62,209 nucleotides of DNA from a virus: positions 1-62,209 of the IMG/VR virus record IMGVR_UViG_3300032245_001172. The stretch is one strand, 5' to 3'. Position numbers and translations under genes: made by a program. The stretch's first letter is position 1; the number at the start of each line of letters is the position of its first letter. The notes below the pieces were generated by a model. That model was not told the origin of the DNA. It did no database searches and was given only the letters and a program-made list of their open reading frames with translations. Positions 33,008-41,217 of this stretch are shown here, piece by piece.

Positions 33008-33744
33008 TGGCAGATTATAGAAAAGCGTTATTTTCAATTAAATTACAAGTAGGCGGTTTAAAATACAATCTTTTGGGTGGAGAAATTCCATGCAATTTAG
33101 GTTTTGAAACCGACCCAGAAGAATTGAAAAAATGGCAGTTTCTAAAAGATGCACCAGTTAAAACAGAATTGAAATACAATCAAAACAAAGGTATAAACTG
33201 GAGTGTTTTTAAATCATATTCTGACGAGTATATTTATGAACCCACTTGTGAAAACTTTAAAGAAATGCCAGACCAAATATGGAATACAATATTCAAAAAA
33301 CAATATTGGGATAGTATTAATGGCGACAAAATAAAAAATCAAGGAGTTGCAAATATGATTTCTTACATTGCTTTAAAGAGTAATGGTATAATTTTATCAT
33401 CTGCATTACTTGAAAGTAAATTAAAAGATTTCGGATTTAAGCCAAAAGCAAAACCTAATCAAAATATACTTACATTAAATATAAGTAAATTAGATGATGA
33501 ATATATTGATTTCATTAATGATTTAGATGCTAAAGGTAAAAGTCCAGAATTATTTGATAAATTATTTTTTGGATATGAAAGTGATATTATACCATTAGAC
33601 CAAAGAAAAGAAAATGAAAATTTAATAAATTCATTTTATCTTTTAAACAAACCTTACGCAAGTTCGTTTAAAGATAAAACTTTATTTATAGGTGGTATTT
33701 TAGGTGTGATAGGTGGATTAGTAATTTTAAGTAGGTTAGAATGA
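33007..33744 (+). CDS. Degenerate GH108-like protein with C-terminal anchor (245 aa)
   Basis: ATG 33007 overlaps the previous stop (TAATG). It aligns through NKGINWSVFK, MPDQIWNTIFKKQYWDSING and IKNQGVANMI with the GH108-like enzyme at 34292, but the catalytic EGG is QVGG, so the glutamate is lost. It ends with a span LFIGGILGVIGGLVILS. Likely a binding or structural paralogue. Confidence 0.7.
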   Translation: MADYRKALFSIKLQVGGLKYNLLGGEIPCNLGFETDPEELKKWQFLKDAPVKTELKYNQNKGINWSVFKSYSDEYIYEPTCENFKEMPDQIWNTIFKKQYWDSINGDKIKNQGVANMISYIALKSNGIILSSALLESKLKDFGFKPKAKPNQNILTLNISKLDDEYIDFINDLDAKGKSPELFDKLFFGYESDIIPLDQRKENENLINSFYLLNKPYASSFKDKTLFIGGILGVIGGLVILSRLE

Positions 33745-34292
33745 TAAATTTAGGAGATTATAGTGGTGTAAATGTAGGAGCAATTTTTACAACTGATATT
33801 CCAGTTGCAGAATTGTATGATTATAACCATCCAGCAAGACCAATTTATTTAGAATTAAGTAAAAAATATCCACCAATAGTAGGTAATAATTCAGTAATAA
33901 AATTATTTAATACAGATAAATTAGATAGTAGCACTTGTGTTAGAGTAGATGAAGATATTAAAAAAATATCGGATGAAATTTTAGAATTACAAAAAGTAAC
34001 ACCAGCACTTACTGGATATGCTTTAGCAACATCAAGAGATGTAAATGTATTAAAGCTGGAAGTATTAAGACAAATTCTTTTACAATATAAAAAAAGTTTT
34101 AATAAAGGAGAATGTACAGATACTTTAGAGCAAATGAAAGCAGAAGCAAATGCTAAAATTTTGACTAAAGAAGCTATAAAATCTGAAAAGCAAGTTTTGG
34201 AAAAAAACTATAAAGAACAATATTTATATATTGGTGTAGGTTCAGTTATATTGTTGGTAGGATTATATATTGTAACACGAAGTAAAAAATAA
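33741..34292 (+). CDS. Tail-anchored protein (183 aa)
   Basis: Helical soluble part with cysteines, then EKNYKEQYLYIGVGSVILLV and GLYIVTRSKK. The anchor is nearly the same as in the 50039 protein, though the soluble parts differ. It lies between the two GH108-like genes, overlapping both. Confidence 0.7.
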   Translation: MINLGDYSGVNVGAIFTTDIPVAELYDYNHPARPIYLELSKKYPPIVGNNSVIKLFNTDKLDSSTCVRVDEDIKKISDEILELQKVTPALTGYALATSRDVNVLKLEVLRQILLQYKKSFNKGECTDTLEQMKAEANAKILTKEAIKSEKQVLEKNYKEQYLYIGVGSVILLVGLYIVTRSKK

Positions 34293-34996
34293 TGGCAGAT
34301 TATAAAAACATAGTATCATTCATTAGAAAAGCAGAAGGAGGTTTGTCGTCAGCACAAACCGATAGTGCAAAACAAAATCCTTCTCCTTGTGGTAATGGTA
34401 AAAATGGTAAACCATATCATACTAATAAAGGTATTCAATGGATTACGTTTAAAGGTCTGGCAAGTAAAGGTGGTTACACTCCTAATTGTTCAAACTTTAT
34501 AAATATGCCAGATTCAGTTTGGTTAAAAGTTTATAAAGTTGGATTTTGGGATGTAATTCAAGGAGATAGAATAAAAAATCAAGCAATCGCAAATTCATTT
34601 GTTGAGATGACTTGGGGAAGTGGTTTAGGATGCAGTAATTTTTCCAAATGTAAGTCTGGAACAATTCCATTCTTAAATCAGTTTTTTAAAAAATATTATA
34701 ACGTAAATCTTTCATCTGTAACTGAATATGTAGATTTTGTTAATGAATTAGATAAAAAAGGTAAAAGTTCAGAATTATTTGAAAACTTAAACGAGTTTAG
34801 AGCAAACAAATATGTTGCTTTAAATCAGCCAAAAAATTTAAAAGGATGGTTGAATAGGTTAAGTGGTTTTTATATTTTAAACAAACCTTATGCTTTATCA
34901 AGTACAGAAAAAAAAAACTTATCTAAAGGATTAGGTGGTGTGATAGTAATAGTATTAATAGCATATTTATATAAGCAATATGGAAAATCAAGATAG
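34292..34996 (+). CDS. Membrane-anchored GH108-like muramidase (234 aa)
   Basis: N-terminal IVSFIRKAEGGLSSAQ carries the GH108 catalytic glutamate (Glu15). TNKGIQWITFKGL, MPDSVWLKVYKVGFWDVIQG and IKNQAIANSFVEMTWGSG follow the family (TtsA-like glycosyl hydrolase 108). The insert KQNPSPCGNGKNG adds cysteines. A C-terminal span (GLGGVIVIVLIAYLY) anchors it, unlike secreted endolysins, so it probably cuts peptidoglycan during genome entry. Confidence 0.8.
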   Translation: MADYKNIVSFIRKAEGGLSSAQTDSAKQNPSPCGNGKNGKPYHTNKGIQWITFKGLASKGGYTPNCSNFINMPDSVWLKVYKVGFWDVIQGDRIKNQAIANSFVEMTWGSGLGCSNFSKCKSGTIPFLNQFFKKYYNVNLSSVTEYVDFVNELDKKGKSSELFENLNEFRANKYVALNQPKNLKGWLNRLSGFYILNKPYALSSTEKKNLSKGLGGVIVIVLIAYLYKQYGKSR

Positions 34997-35135
34997 TACA
35001 GAAATTAAAAAAGAAGTAAATTCACAAGTTCATAAACATTTATCAACTATATTTGTAGTAGTAGGTATTGTTTCTTTTACATTAGGAGCAATTGTGAATT
35101 ATTACACAATTAAACGATTAAACGGATATAAATAA
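34980..35135 (+). CDS. Tiny membrane protein (51 aa)
   Basis: MENQDSTEIKKEVNSQVHKH then span LSTIFVVVGIVSFTLGAIV and a NYYTIKRLNGYK tail. Overlaps the GH108 gene by 17 bases and the next start by one. Confidence 0.6.
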   Translation: MENQDSTEIKKEVNSQVHKHLSTIFVVVGIVSFTLGAIVNYYTIKRLNGYK

Positions 35136-35542
35136 TGAAAATAACTGGAAAAATATTAGACTTTAATGGTTTGCCTTTAGGGAAAACAACTATTAAAAAA
35201 ATTACTGGAACAAACGCTAATAATGTTGGTGTTTTTTCACAAGATAATGGTTTCTTTGAATTAGAAAGCGATACTATTGCACCAGACGATATTTTTCAAA
35301 TTTCTTATTTAGGATTTACACCACAAACATATAAAGCATCTGTTTTACAAAATAAAACAATATCTTTAGACCAATATATTGAAGGAATTGAGCCAGTTTT
35401 AGTAGTTGGTTCAGTCAATAAAAAAACCAAAGAAATTACAAACAACTTCAAACTACATTTAAACAAACACAAAATGTTATACGCTGGGATAGGTGGATTA
35501 TTAGGATTAGCGTTAATTTTTACATCAATTAAAAAAAGATAA
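35135..35542 (+). CDS. CarboxypepD_reg-like domain with membrane anchor (135 aa)
   Basis: Residues 1-90 are a Bacteroidetes CarboxypepD_reg-like beta-sandwich: GKILDFNGLPLGKTTIKK, then GVFSQDNGFFELES and FQISYLGFTPQTY. Such domains usually head SusC/TonB proteins. C-terminal span HKMLYAGIGGLLGLALIF and KKR. A possible virion spike base or mimic of a host surface fold. Confidence 0.75.
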   Translation: MKITGKILDFNGLPLGKTTIKKITGTNANNVGVFSQDNGFFELESDTIAPDDIFQISYLGFTPQTYKASVLQNKTISLDQYIEGIEPVLVVGSVNKKTKEITNNFKLHLNKHKMLYAGIGGLLGLALIFTSIKKR

Positions 35543-35543
35543 T

Positions 35544-35876
35544 ATGGAAACACAAGTAGATGTGTCAGCACCAGCACAAGTAGTTGCACCAGCACCAGCA
35601 GTTGCACCAGCAGTTGCTCCAGCACCACAAACTCCTCAAATGGAAAGTGGTGGTTTTATGGAAAACGTAACTAAACCAAAAATGAAATTTGTAGATTTAT
35701 TTATAGTTGGATTAATAATCGCAACTCAAATTTACATGATTATTGATACGAGAAAACGTATTAAAAAAGAAAATGAAGCACCAACAAAAGAGGAATTTGA
35801 TAATTTTGTTGATGATTTTAAAGAAGTGCAATACAATGTTCAAAAAGCATTAGGTAAGAAATATATCAAAACATAA
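35544..35876 (+). CDS. Single-span protein with Ala/Pro-rich N-terminus (110 aa)
   Basis: Residues 5-32 are A/P/V repeats, followed by span FVDLFIVGLIIATQIYMII and a charged helical C-terminus. Ala/Pro linkers of this kind also occur in the 44545 protein. Confidence 0.65.
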   Translation: METQVDVSAPAQVVAPAPAVAPAVAPAPQTPQMESGGFMENVTKPKMKFVDLFIVGLIIATQIYMIIDTRKRIKKENEAPTKEEFDNFVDDFKEVQYNVQKALGKKYIKT

Positions 35877-35887
35877 TAAATTAAGTT

Positions 35888-36463
35888 ATGGCAGTAAAAA
35901 GTTCATCCGAATTAAAAAATATGACTAACGACCAGTTAGTTACATATTTAAATGGATTAAGTAAAGCAGATTTCAATAGTTACGTTGATGCAGATACTAA
36001 AGTTCGTTATTTTATTTACCTATATGGAGATGGAATAGCAAGAGGAATAAAAGGTACTGGATTGTTTTTTTCAGCAATTACGGCTTTAAAAATTTTGGAA
36101 TCTGGTTATGGTAGAAATATACCATTAAATTCATTTAATTTTGGTGGTGTAAAATACAATCCAAACATACATGAAGATTTTGTTTTATCTGATACTTCTG
36201 AAATAGTAAAAGGAAAAAGAGTATTTATAAAGGCAAAATTTGCTAAATTTAAAGATGCAGAAGATGGAATAAAGAAAAATATTGCAGTTTTATTAGGAGA
36301 TAGATATAAAAATGCTCGTTTGAACGCAAGAAGTCCAGAAGAACAAATTAAACTTATTGCAAAAGCTGGTTACACAACAACACCATCAACAAGTTATTTA
36401 AAATTGATGCAAGGAAATATTGATAGAGTAAGAAAGAAAACTGGATTTGGTAGAATACAATAG
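35888..36463 (+). CDS. GH73-type glucosaminidase (191 aa)
   Basis: SAITALKILESGYGRNIPLN and SFNFGGVK (about residues 58-88) match GH73, with the catalytic glutamate in LESGYG. The later KAKFAKFKDAEDGIKKNIAV and EEQIKLIAKAGYTTTPSTSY are the usual end of Bacteroidetes glucosaminidases. Cuts GlcNAc-MurNAc bonds. It has no anchor or signal, so it may be packaged or act at lysis. Confidence 0.8.
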   Translation: MAVKSSSELKNMTNDQLVTYLNGLSKADFNSYVDADTKVRYFIYLYGDGIARGIKGTGLFFSAITALKILESGYGRNIPLNSFNFGGVKYNPNIHEDFVLSDTSEIVKGKRVFIKAKFAKFKDAEDGIKKNIAVLLGDRYKNARLNARSPEEQIKLIAKAGYTTTPSTSYLKLMQGNIDRVRKKTGFGRIQ

Positions 36464-36465
36464 TT

Positions 36466-36621
36466 ATGAGTAAAACATTAAAATATACATTAGTAGGATT
36501 AGGATTGGCTGGAGTGTCTTTCTTATCATTTTTAACATGGAAAAGATTTTTAGAAGCAAAATGGGATGGTACAAATGTAACATTACAAGAAGCAGAAAGT
36601 ATAATTAATAACGTAAAATAA
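36466..36621 (+). CDS. Tiny membrane protein (51 aa)
   Basis: MSKTLKYTLVGLGLAGVSFL then SFLTWKRF and a polar end LQEAESIINNVK. N-terminal anchor type. Two bases after the glucosaminidase gene. Confidence 0.6.
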   Translation: MSKTLKYTLVGLGLAGVSFLSFLTWKRFLEAKWDGTNVTLQEAESIINNVK

Positions 36622-36634
36622 ATTAAAAAAAAAT

Positions 36635-36895
36635 ATGAAAACAAAAGATGTATTATTAGTATTAGGTGGAGTAGCAGTAGGTTATTACGCTTGTAGAATG
36701 AATTGGATGAGAAAATCCAAAATGAAAGTAGAAGAAATAGCAACAGATGTTAAAGATGTTGTTGTTGATACTGCAAAAGCAACAAAATGTGAAGCAGAAT
36801 GGAACGATAAAATCGGTTCAGTTACAAGATTTGCTACAACAGAAGCTATGGAACAATCAAAGTCAGCATACGTTAAAGATTGCTTAACAAAATAA
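36635..36895 (+). CDS. N-anchored membrane protein (86 aa)
   Basis: MKTKDVLLVLGGVAVGYYAC is the span, followed by basic RMNWMRKSKMK and a helical acidic/amphipathic domain. The opening MKTKD.LLV is shared with the minus-strand protein at 60871, suggesting a common anchor. Confidence 0.65.
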   Translation: MKTKDVLLVLGGVAVGYYACRMNWMRKSKMKVEEIATDVKDVVVDTAKATKCEAEWNDKIGSVTRFATTEAMEQSKSAYVKDCLTK

Positions 36896-36900
36896 AAACT

Positions 36901-37545
36901 ATGAATTTAGACCAAGTAACTTATGGGAATCCAACAATTGAGCAAAAGAAATATCTTGAAGAAATTTCTATTGTAGATGATTTGTTTCCAAAACTAAAAC
37001 AAGATTCATTTCCACTTACAAGTTCTGAATTAGTAAAAGACGAATTAAACGAAATTGTTGATTACATATCAGATATTTCAAGTGAAGGTAATGAATCTTA
37101 TTTAGCAAGGTACAAGTCTTATGATAGAAGTTTACTTCAAGTTATTATTGCTACTTTTAAAGAAAAAGAAATTGATGTTGAAGAATTGTGTAAAAACATT
37201 TTAGAAGATGTAAAACCACTTCTTTTAAAATTAAAATATCATTTTCAAAGACCAAGACCAAAACAAGTAGCACAATACTACAAACTAAAATTATTTCCAT
37301 ATTCAAGTTTTTCAGCAGACACACCATCATATCCATCTGGACATACTTTAGAAGCGTATGTTCTTTTGAATGTTATTGCAGATAAATACCCAAATGAATA
37401 TCAATTTTGCAAAGAAATGATAAATGATATTGCTTATAGTAGAATTTATTTAGGTTTACATTTTGCTACTGACAATGATTTTGCTAAATTTGTAGGGCAA
37501 GAAATATTAAAACATCCAAATTTTACAAAAAAGTATGAAATATAA
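36901..37545 (+). CDS. PAP2-superfamily phosphatase (214 aa)
   Basis: ATG 36901 follows a normal leader. The three PAP2 signatures are present: K-LKYHFQRPRPKQ, then SYPSGHTLEAYV, then SRIYLGLHFATDNDFA (histidine nucleophile and Arg/Asp partners). No membrane spans, so it is closer to soluble class A acid phosphatases than to lipid phosphatases. It might act on undecaprenyl or lipid A phosphates, or on nucleotides. Unusual beside virion genes. Confidence 0.85.
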   Translation: MNLDQVTYGNPTIEQKKYLEEISIVDDLFPKLKQDSFPLTSSELVKDELNEIVDYISDISSEGNESYLARYKSYDRSLLQVIIATFKEKEIDVEELCKNILEDVKPLLLKLKYHFQRPRPKQVAQYYKLKLFPYSSFSADTPSYPSGHTLEAYVLLNVIADKYPNEYQFCKEMINDIAYSRIYLGLHFATDNDFAKFVGQEILKHPNFTKKYEI

Positions 37546-37555
37546 ATAGGATAAA

Positions 37556-38005
37556 ATGAACCAAGAAACTAAAACCAACAACGTTACAAAGATATTTTTG
37601 GAGTTAAATAAGACTTTAGAAGTTATTGGAGTTGAAAAACTTATTGAAATTTTAAAAATTTCAAGAGAAAATGATACAGATTTACACGATGATATAATCG
37701 TAAAATCCAGAATGATAATTCAAATTGTATGTGATGAATTTAAAATTCAGTACGATGATTTCTTTTCTCGAATGAGAAAAAACAATCGTAGATATGCAAT
37801 TGGAATTACTGCTACTATTTTAAAAGACATTTTAAAACTTGATGTTGCAGATATTTCTTTTTTATTAAAAAAACCAAACAATTTAATTTCTATTTATTCA
37901 AATGAAGTTATGGAATTGAATCCACGACACAAATCTGATATAGTAATTATCGAAAAAATTGAAAACATAAACACCAAACTTAAACAATTAGATTATGGAA
38001 ATTAA
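37556..38005 (+). CDS. DnaA domain-IV-like DNA-binding protein (149 aa)
   Basis: From about residue 55, IIQIVCDEFKIQYDDFFSR, RKNNRRYAIGITATILKDIL, LDVADISFLLKKPNNLIS and IYSNEVMELN follow the layout of DnaA domain IV (Bac_DnaA_C), including the basic loop and two-helix motif. The AAA+ part is absent. It may bind DnaA-box-like sites or regulate replication or packaging. It overlaps the next gene by 11 bases. Confidence 0.5.
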   Translation: MNQETKTNNVTKIFLELNKTLEVIGVEKLIEILKISRENDTDLHDDIIVKSRMIIQIVCDEFKIQYDDFFSRMRKNNRRYAIGITATILKDILKLDVADISFLLKKPNNLISIYSNEVMELNPRHKSDIVIIEKIENINTKLKQLDYGN

Positions 38006-39032
38006 CCAAGAACAAGACCAAGAACAATTTATTGAAACTACAATTGTTGAAGATAATTTTTCTCCACTTGATGCTCCAGTAAAAAAGAGAAGTTATACAA
38101 ATCACGTTTTAGCAACTGATGATGCAGTTGTTGAAGATTTAGCTGAACCAACTTTTCAAAGACCAAACTTTTCAGACTTTGAGCCAGAAGAAGAAGCTGG
38201 TAAAAAAGAACCAGATAGACCATTTAACGAAAGTTATTCTGAATTAGATAACAAAGAAAAAACAATGGGTGCAGAAATGATGGCAGAAATGACATTAGAT
38301 TTGTATGCAAAAGGTTGTGGTTGGTTAGGAAAAGTTCCAGAAATTAATGAAAAGAAATTAGATGGATTAATAGCAGAAGGAGAAATTGATGGAAATATTC
38401 AAATTCCAACTGAATCTGGTAATGTTTCTGTTAGAGATTTTGCACAAGAATATAATTCAAGTATTAAAGATGCCTTTGAAGTAAGTGATGAATTTAAGGA
38501 AAATGTAAAAGCACCATTAATTCGTGTACTGAAAAAACGTGGAATCGGAATGACTGACGAACAATTGTTAGGATATTATTTCGTTACAGATTTTGGAACA
38601 AAAGTTGCACAAGTAGTAATGTTGAAAAAAACATCTAATAATATTTTAGATTCTTTAAAAGAAAATACACAAGCATTACGTGAAAGCCAAGTACAAAGAC
38701 CAGCACCAGCACCAGTACAACAAGTGGTAAAAGAAGAACCAATTAAGTATTATGCAGAGGAAGAAGAAGTTGTTATTAAAAAACCAAAAAGACAAAAAAC
38801 TAATTTAGAAGAACAAATTGAATTTTTTGAACCAGAAGAAGCTGGAAGTGTTTTTAATAATTTGAAAGACAATGGTGGATTCTCACAAGATTTTCAAGAA
38901 GCAGACAATATGCCTAAATTTGGAGATGCTGAAATTTTATCACAATTAGAAAAATTAAGTGGAGAACCAACTAAACCAGTTAGAAAAAGTACTACTGGAG
39001 CAAAAAGAGGTCGTAAACCAAAAGCAAAATAA
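37995..39032 (+). CDS. Acidic protein with basic AT-hook-like tail (345 aa)
   Basis: Residues 1-90 and 235-320 are acidic and disordered; the middle (about 90-230) is helical (GAEMMAEMTLDLYAKGCGWL, KAPLIRVLKKRGIGMTDEQL). The end GAKRGRKPKAK is AT-hook-like. It precedes the packaging ATPase by one small gene and could be a packaging partner or scaffold. Family not recognised. Confidence 0.6.
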   Translation: MEINQEQDQEQFIETTIVEDNFSPLDAPVKKRSYTNHVLATDDAVVEDLAEPTFQRPNFSDFEPEEEAGKKEPDRPFNESYSELDNKEKTMGAEMMAEMTLDLYAKGCGWLGKVPEINEKKLDGLIAEGEIDGNIQIPTESGNVSVRDFAQEYNSSIKDAFEVSDEFKENVKAPLIRVLKKRGIGMTDEQLLGYYFVTDFGTKVAQVVMLKKTSNNILDSLKENTQALRESQVQRPAPAPVQQVVKEEPIKYYAEEEEVVIKKPKRQKTNLEEQIEFFEPEEAGSVFNNLKDNGGFSQDFQEADNMPKFGDAEILSQLEKLSGEPTKPVRKSTTGAKRGRKPKAK

Positions 39033-39035
39033 TAA

Positions 39036-39161
39036 ATGAAAAAGTATAAACAAAATAAAAATCAAGATAGAGATAAAGAAATTTTATTTTTATTTTTAAT
39101 AAGTTTGTTGGTTTATATAATTTTTGTTTTATTATTTATTTCTGATTTTTTTAAAAGATAA
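39036..39161 (+). CDS. Tiny membrane protein (41 aa)
   Basis: MKKYKQNKNQDRDK then span EILFLFLISLLVYIIFVLLF and SDFFKR. Sits 2 bases before the packaging ATPase gene, so it could anchor it to the virion membrane. Confidence 0.55.
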   Translation: MKKYKQNKNQDRDKEILFLFLISLLVYIIFVLLFISDFFKR

Positions 39162-39163
39162 CT

Positions 39164-39982
39164 ATGGAAGAAAGAGAACCAAAATTAGGAGTTGCAGTAG
39201 GTAGAAAAGGATGTGGTAAAACATATCAAACTTACAAAATGATGCAACAATATGTTGTAGGAAATCCAGCAAAAGGAGTTGCACCAAGAAGGGTGTTAGT
39301 ATTAGATGTGAACGATGAATTTGAGGATATTAGAGCAATAAGCGTAAACGATGTTATGCGTTTTTCTGTTCATCCAAAAATAGAAATGCGAAGAATTAGA
39401 CCATTCCATGATAATGGAAAAAGAATGACAATAAATGAAATTCAAGATACGTTATTTAAAATTCTAAATGATTTTAGAGGAGGATTATTGCTTATAGAAG
39501 ATGTTAATAGATATATTTCAGATTATTTACCGAATGACCTTGTTGGTGCTATTTGTACTAACAGACATACCGATACCGATATTATCTTACACTTTCAGTC
39601 GGTTGGTAGGGTTTCGCCTAAAATTTGGCAGAACTTAAATTGGATTAGATTCCATAAAAACACCGATAGTGTGGATAAGCATAGAACAAAATTTGAGGAT
39701 AAATACGAAATGCTTAAATTGGTAGAAAACTATGTAAATAGCGAATATCACAATTACAATAATCAAAGATATTTTACTTATGTAGATATTGATGATGAAA
39801 AAATTAAAAATGTAGATAGGAAAAAGTTTGAAAACATTGTTGATTTATATATTTCAGAAAATTATAAGAAACTAATTTCGCCAATGCTTCAAACAAGAGA
39901 TATTGGAAAAGGTACAAAAGTACATACACCAGAATCAGCAGTTAAGGAGCAACGAAAAAGAATTTTAAATTATTATTTATAA
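39164..39982 (+). CDS. A32/FtsK-like genome-packaging ATPase candidate (272 aa)
   Basis: P-loop ATPase: Walker A GRKGCGKT at 13-20, Walker B LLLIED at 108-113, then TNRHTDTDIILHFQSVGRVS, a sensor-like region, and KNTDSVDKHRTKF. No nuclease domain follows, unlike a tailed-phage terminase. Size and order fit packaging ATPases of tailless membrane viruses (PRD1 P9, A32) or Zot-like proteins. It would pump DNA into a preformed capsid. Confidence 0.75.
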   Translation: MEEREPKLGVAVGRKGCGKTYQTYKMMQQYVVGNPAKGVAPRRVLVLDVNDEFEDIRAISVNDVMRFSVHPKIEMRRIRPFHDNGKRMTINEIQDTLFKILNDFRGGLLLIEDVNRYISDYLPNDLVGAICTNRHTDTDIILHFQSVGRVSPKIWQNLNWIRFHKNTDSVDKHRTKFEDKYEMLKLVENYVNSEYHNYNNQRYFTYVDIDDEKIKNVDRKKFENIVDLYISENYKKLISPMLQTRDIGKGTKVHTPESAVKEQRKRILNYYL

Positions 39983-40153
39983 ATGGAAGAAATTGAAGTG
40001 GTAAAATTTTGCAAAAAAACTCACAATCCATTAAGTAAAAAAAACATGAAATTATCAGATTGGATGAGTATAAGCAAAAACGTTTATGTTAATTTTTATT
40101 TTAAAGCATATAAATTAGGATATTCACAATTTCAAAATTTAAACGCAATATGA
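39983..40153 (+). CDS. Small basic protein (56 aa)
   Basis: VVKFCKKTHNPLSKKNMKLS then WMSISKNVYVNFYFKAYKLG looks like a short basic helical protein. It directly follows the ATPase stop and overlaps the holin start as ATGA. No family recognised. Confidence 0.55.
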   Translation: MEEIEVVKFCKKTHNPLSKKNMKLSDWMSISKNVYVNFYFKAYKLGYSQFQNLNAI

Positions 40154-40398
40154 AAAAAGACAGAGGATTTATTGCAAAGTTATTTTGCGAAGGAAACGAA
40201 CCAAGTTCAAAAAGGTTTGTTGGTATTATTGGAGCAATAACATTATTTTCTACATTATTTATAGATGTAATCAGTAGTGATGTAAAGCCACTAAATGAAA
40301 CTTTGATTAATGCGATTGCTTTTATATCTTTTGGAGCATTAGGAATAACTGGTGCAGAAAAAATTTTCAGTAAAAAAATACAAGATAAAACAGAATAA
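40150..40398 (+). CDS. Holin-like protein (82 aa)
   Basis: NEPSSKRFVGIIGAITLFST then LFIDVI is span 1; NAIAFISFGALGITGAEKIF is span 2. The SSKR-F-G-I-x-G opening and charged tail match small Bacteroidetes phage holins. It would open the inner membrane to time lysis. Next gene is the endolysin. Confidence 0.75.
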   Translation: MKKDRGFIAKLFCEGNEPSSKRFVGIIGAITLFSTLFIDVISSDVKPLNETLINAIAFISFGALGITGAEKIFSKKIQDKTE

Positions 40399-40400
40399 CT

Positions 40401-40868
40401 ATGCAAATTACACAACATTTAAATTTAGCAGAGCTTACAAGAAGTGAAACTGCAAAAAGAAAAGGTATAAGCAATATGCCTAACCCACACCATTTAGAAA
40501 ATTTAAAAAATTTAGCAATAAATATTTTTGAACCAATTAGAAGAAACTTTGGGCAACCAATACATATAAGTAGTGGTTATAGAAGTAAAGAATTGAATAC
40601 TGCTATTGGTGGAAGTTTAACATCTCAACATTGTTCTGGAGAAGCTATTGATATTGATATGGATAATAGTTCTAATGGAATTACAAATAAGCAAGTTTTT
40701 GAATACATTAAGCAACATTTAAATTTCGACCAATTGATTTGGGAATTTGGAACAAAAGACAATCCAGATTGGGTTCACGTTTCTTATAAAACAAATGGTA
40801 AACAACGTAAGCAAGTTTTAAGAGCAGTTAAGCAAGGCACTAAAACAACATACACTCCTTATGTATAA
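40401..40868 (+). CDS. M15A peptidase endolysin (155 aa)
   Basis: Peptidase M15A metal site: His77 and Asp84 (SQHCSGEAIDID) and His126 (WVHVSY), with ISSGYRSKELNTAIGG upstream. It cuts the peptide cross-links of peptidoglycan. Full length for the family and without signal, as expected for a holin-dependent endolysin. It overlaps the spanin-like gene by 8 bases. Confidence 0.9.
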   Translation: MQITQHLNLAELTRSETAKRKGISNMPNPHHLENLKNLAINIFEPIRRNFGQPIHISSGYRSKELNTAIGGSLTSQHCSGEAIDIDMDNSSNGITNKQVFEYIKQHLNFDQLIWEFGTKDNPDWVHVSYKTNGKQRKQVLRAVKQGTKTTYTPYV

Positions 40869-41217
40869 TTATTTAAAAGAGAAGTTTCCAACACTATTAA
40901 TGTTAAGTGTAGCATTAGTGTTGTTTTTTGTGGTATTAAACTTTTTATTTACGTTCATGGGTAATAGTAAAGTGAATTATATAAAAAATCAAATGGATGA
41001 TGTTAAGCAAGAAATTAATGAAATCAAAATTGACAATCAATCATTAGATGCAAAGTTTGAAAATTTAAATAATCAAATTCAGCGTGTAGATAAGAATATT
41101 CAGAAAAACAATACATCAATTAAAAAATTAAATCAAGATGAAAAAACTACAATTGATTCTTTTAGGGATTATACTCCTAACGAGTGGGAAAAGTATTTCG
41201 CAGACAGATACAAGTAA
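40861..41217 (+). CDS. Rz-like inner-membrane spanin candidate (118 aa)
   Basis: N-terminal span TLLMLSVALVLFFVVLNFLF, then a periplasmic coiled coil (residues about 40-100) ending EWEKYFADRYK. Topology and position after endolysin fit an i-spanin. It overlaps the next ORF by 80 bases in another frame, as Rz and Rz1 genes often do. Confidence 0.7.
   Translation: MYNYLKEKFPTLLMLSVALVLFFVVLNFLFTFMGNSKVNYIKNQMDDVKQEINEIKIDNQSLDAKFENLNNQIQRVDKNIQKNNTSIKKLNQDEKTTIDSFRDYTPNEWEKYFADRYK

Noticed and set aside
33007-34996. GH108-like pair as the holin-dependent lysis endolysins
   Set aside because: Both have C-terminal membrane anchors and lie far from the holin-M15-spanin cassette, so an entry role fits better.
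39164-39982. Packaging ATPase as a large terminase
   Set aside because: No nuclease domain, only 272 residues, and no portal or small terminase nearby.
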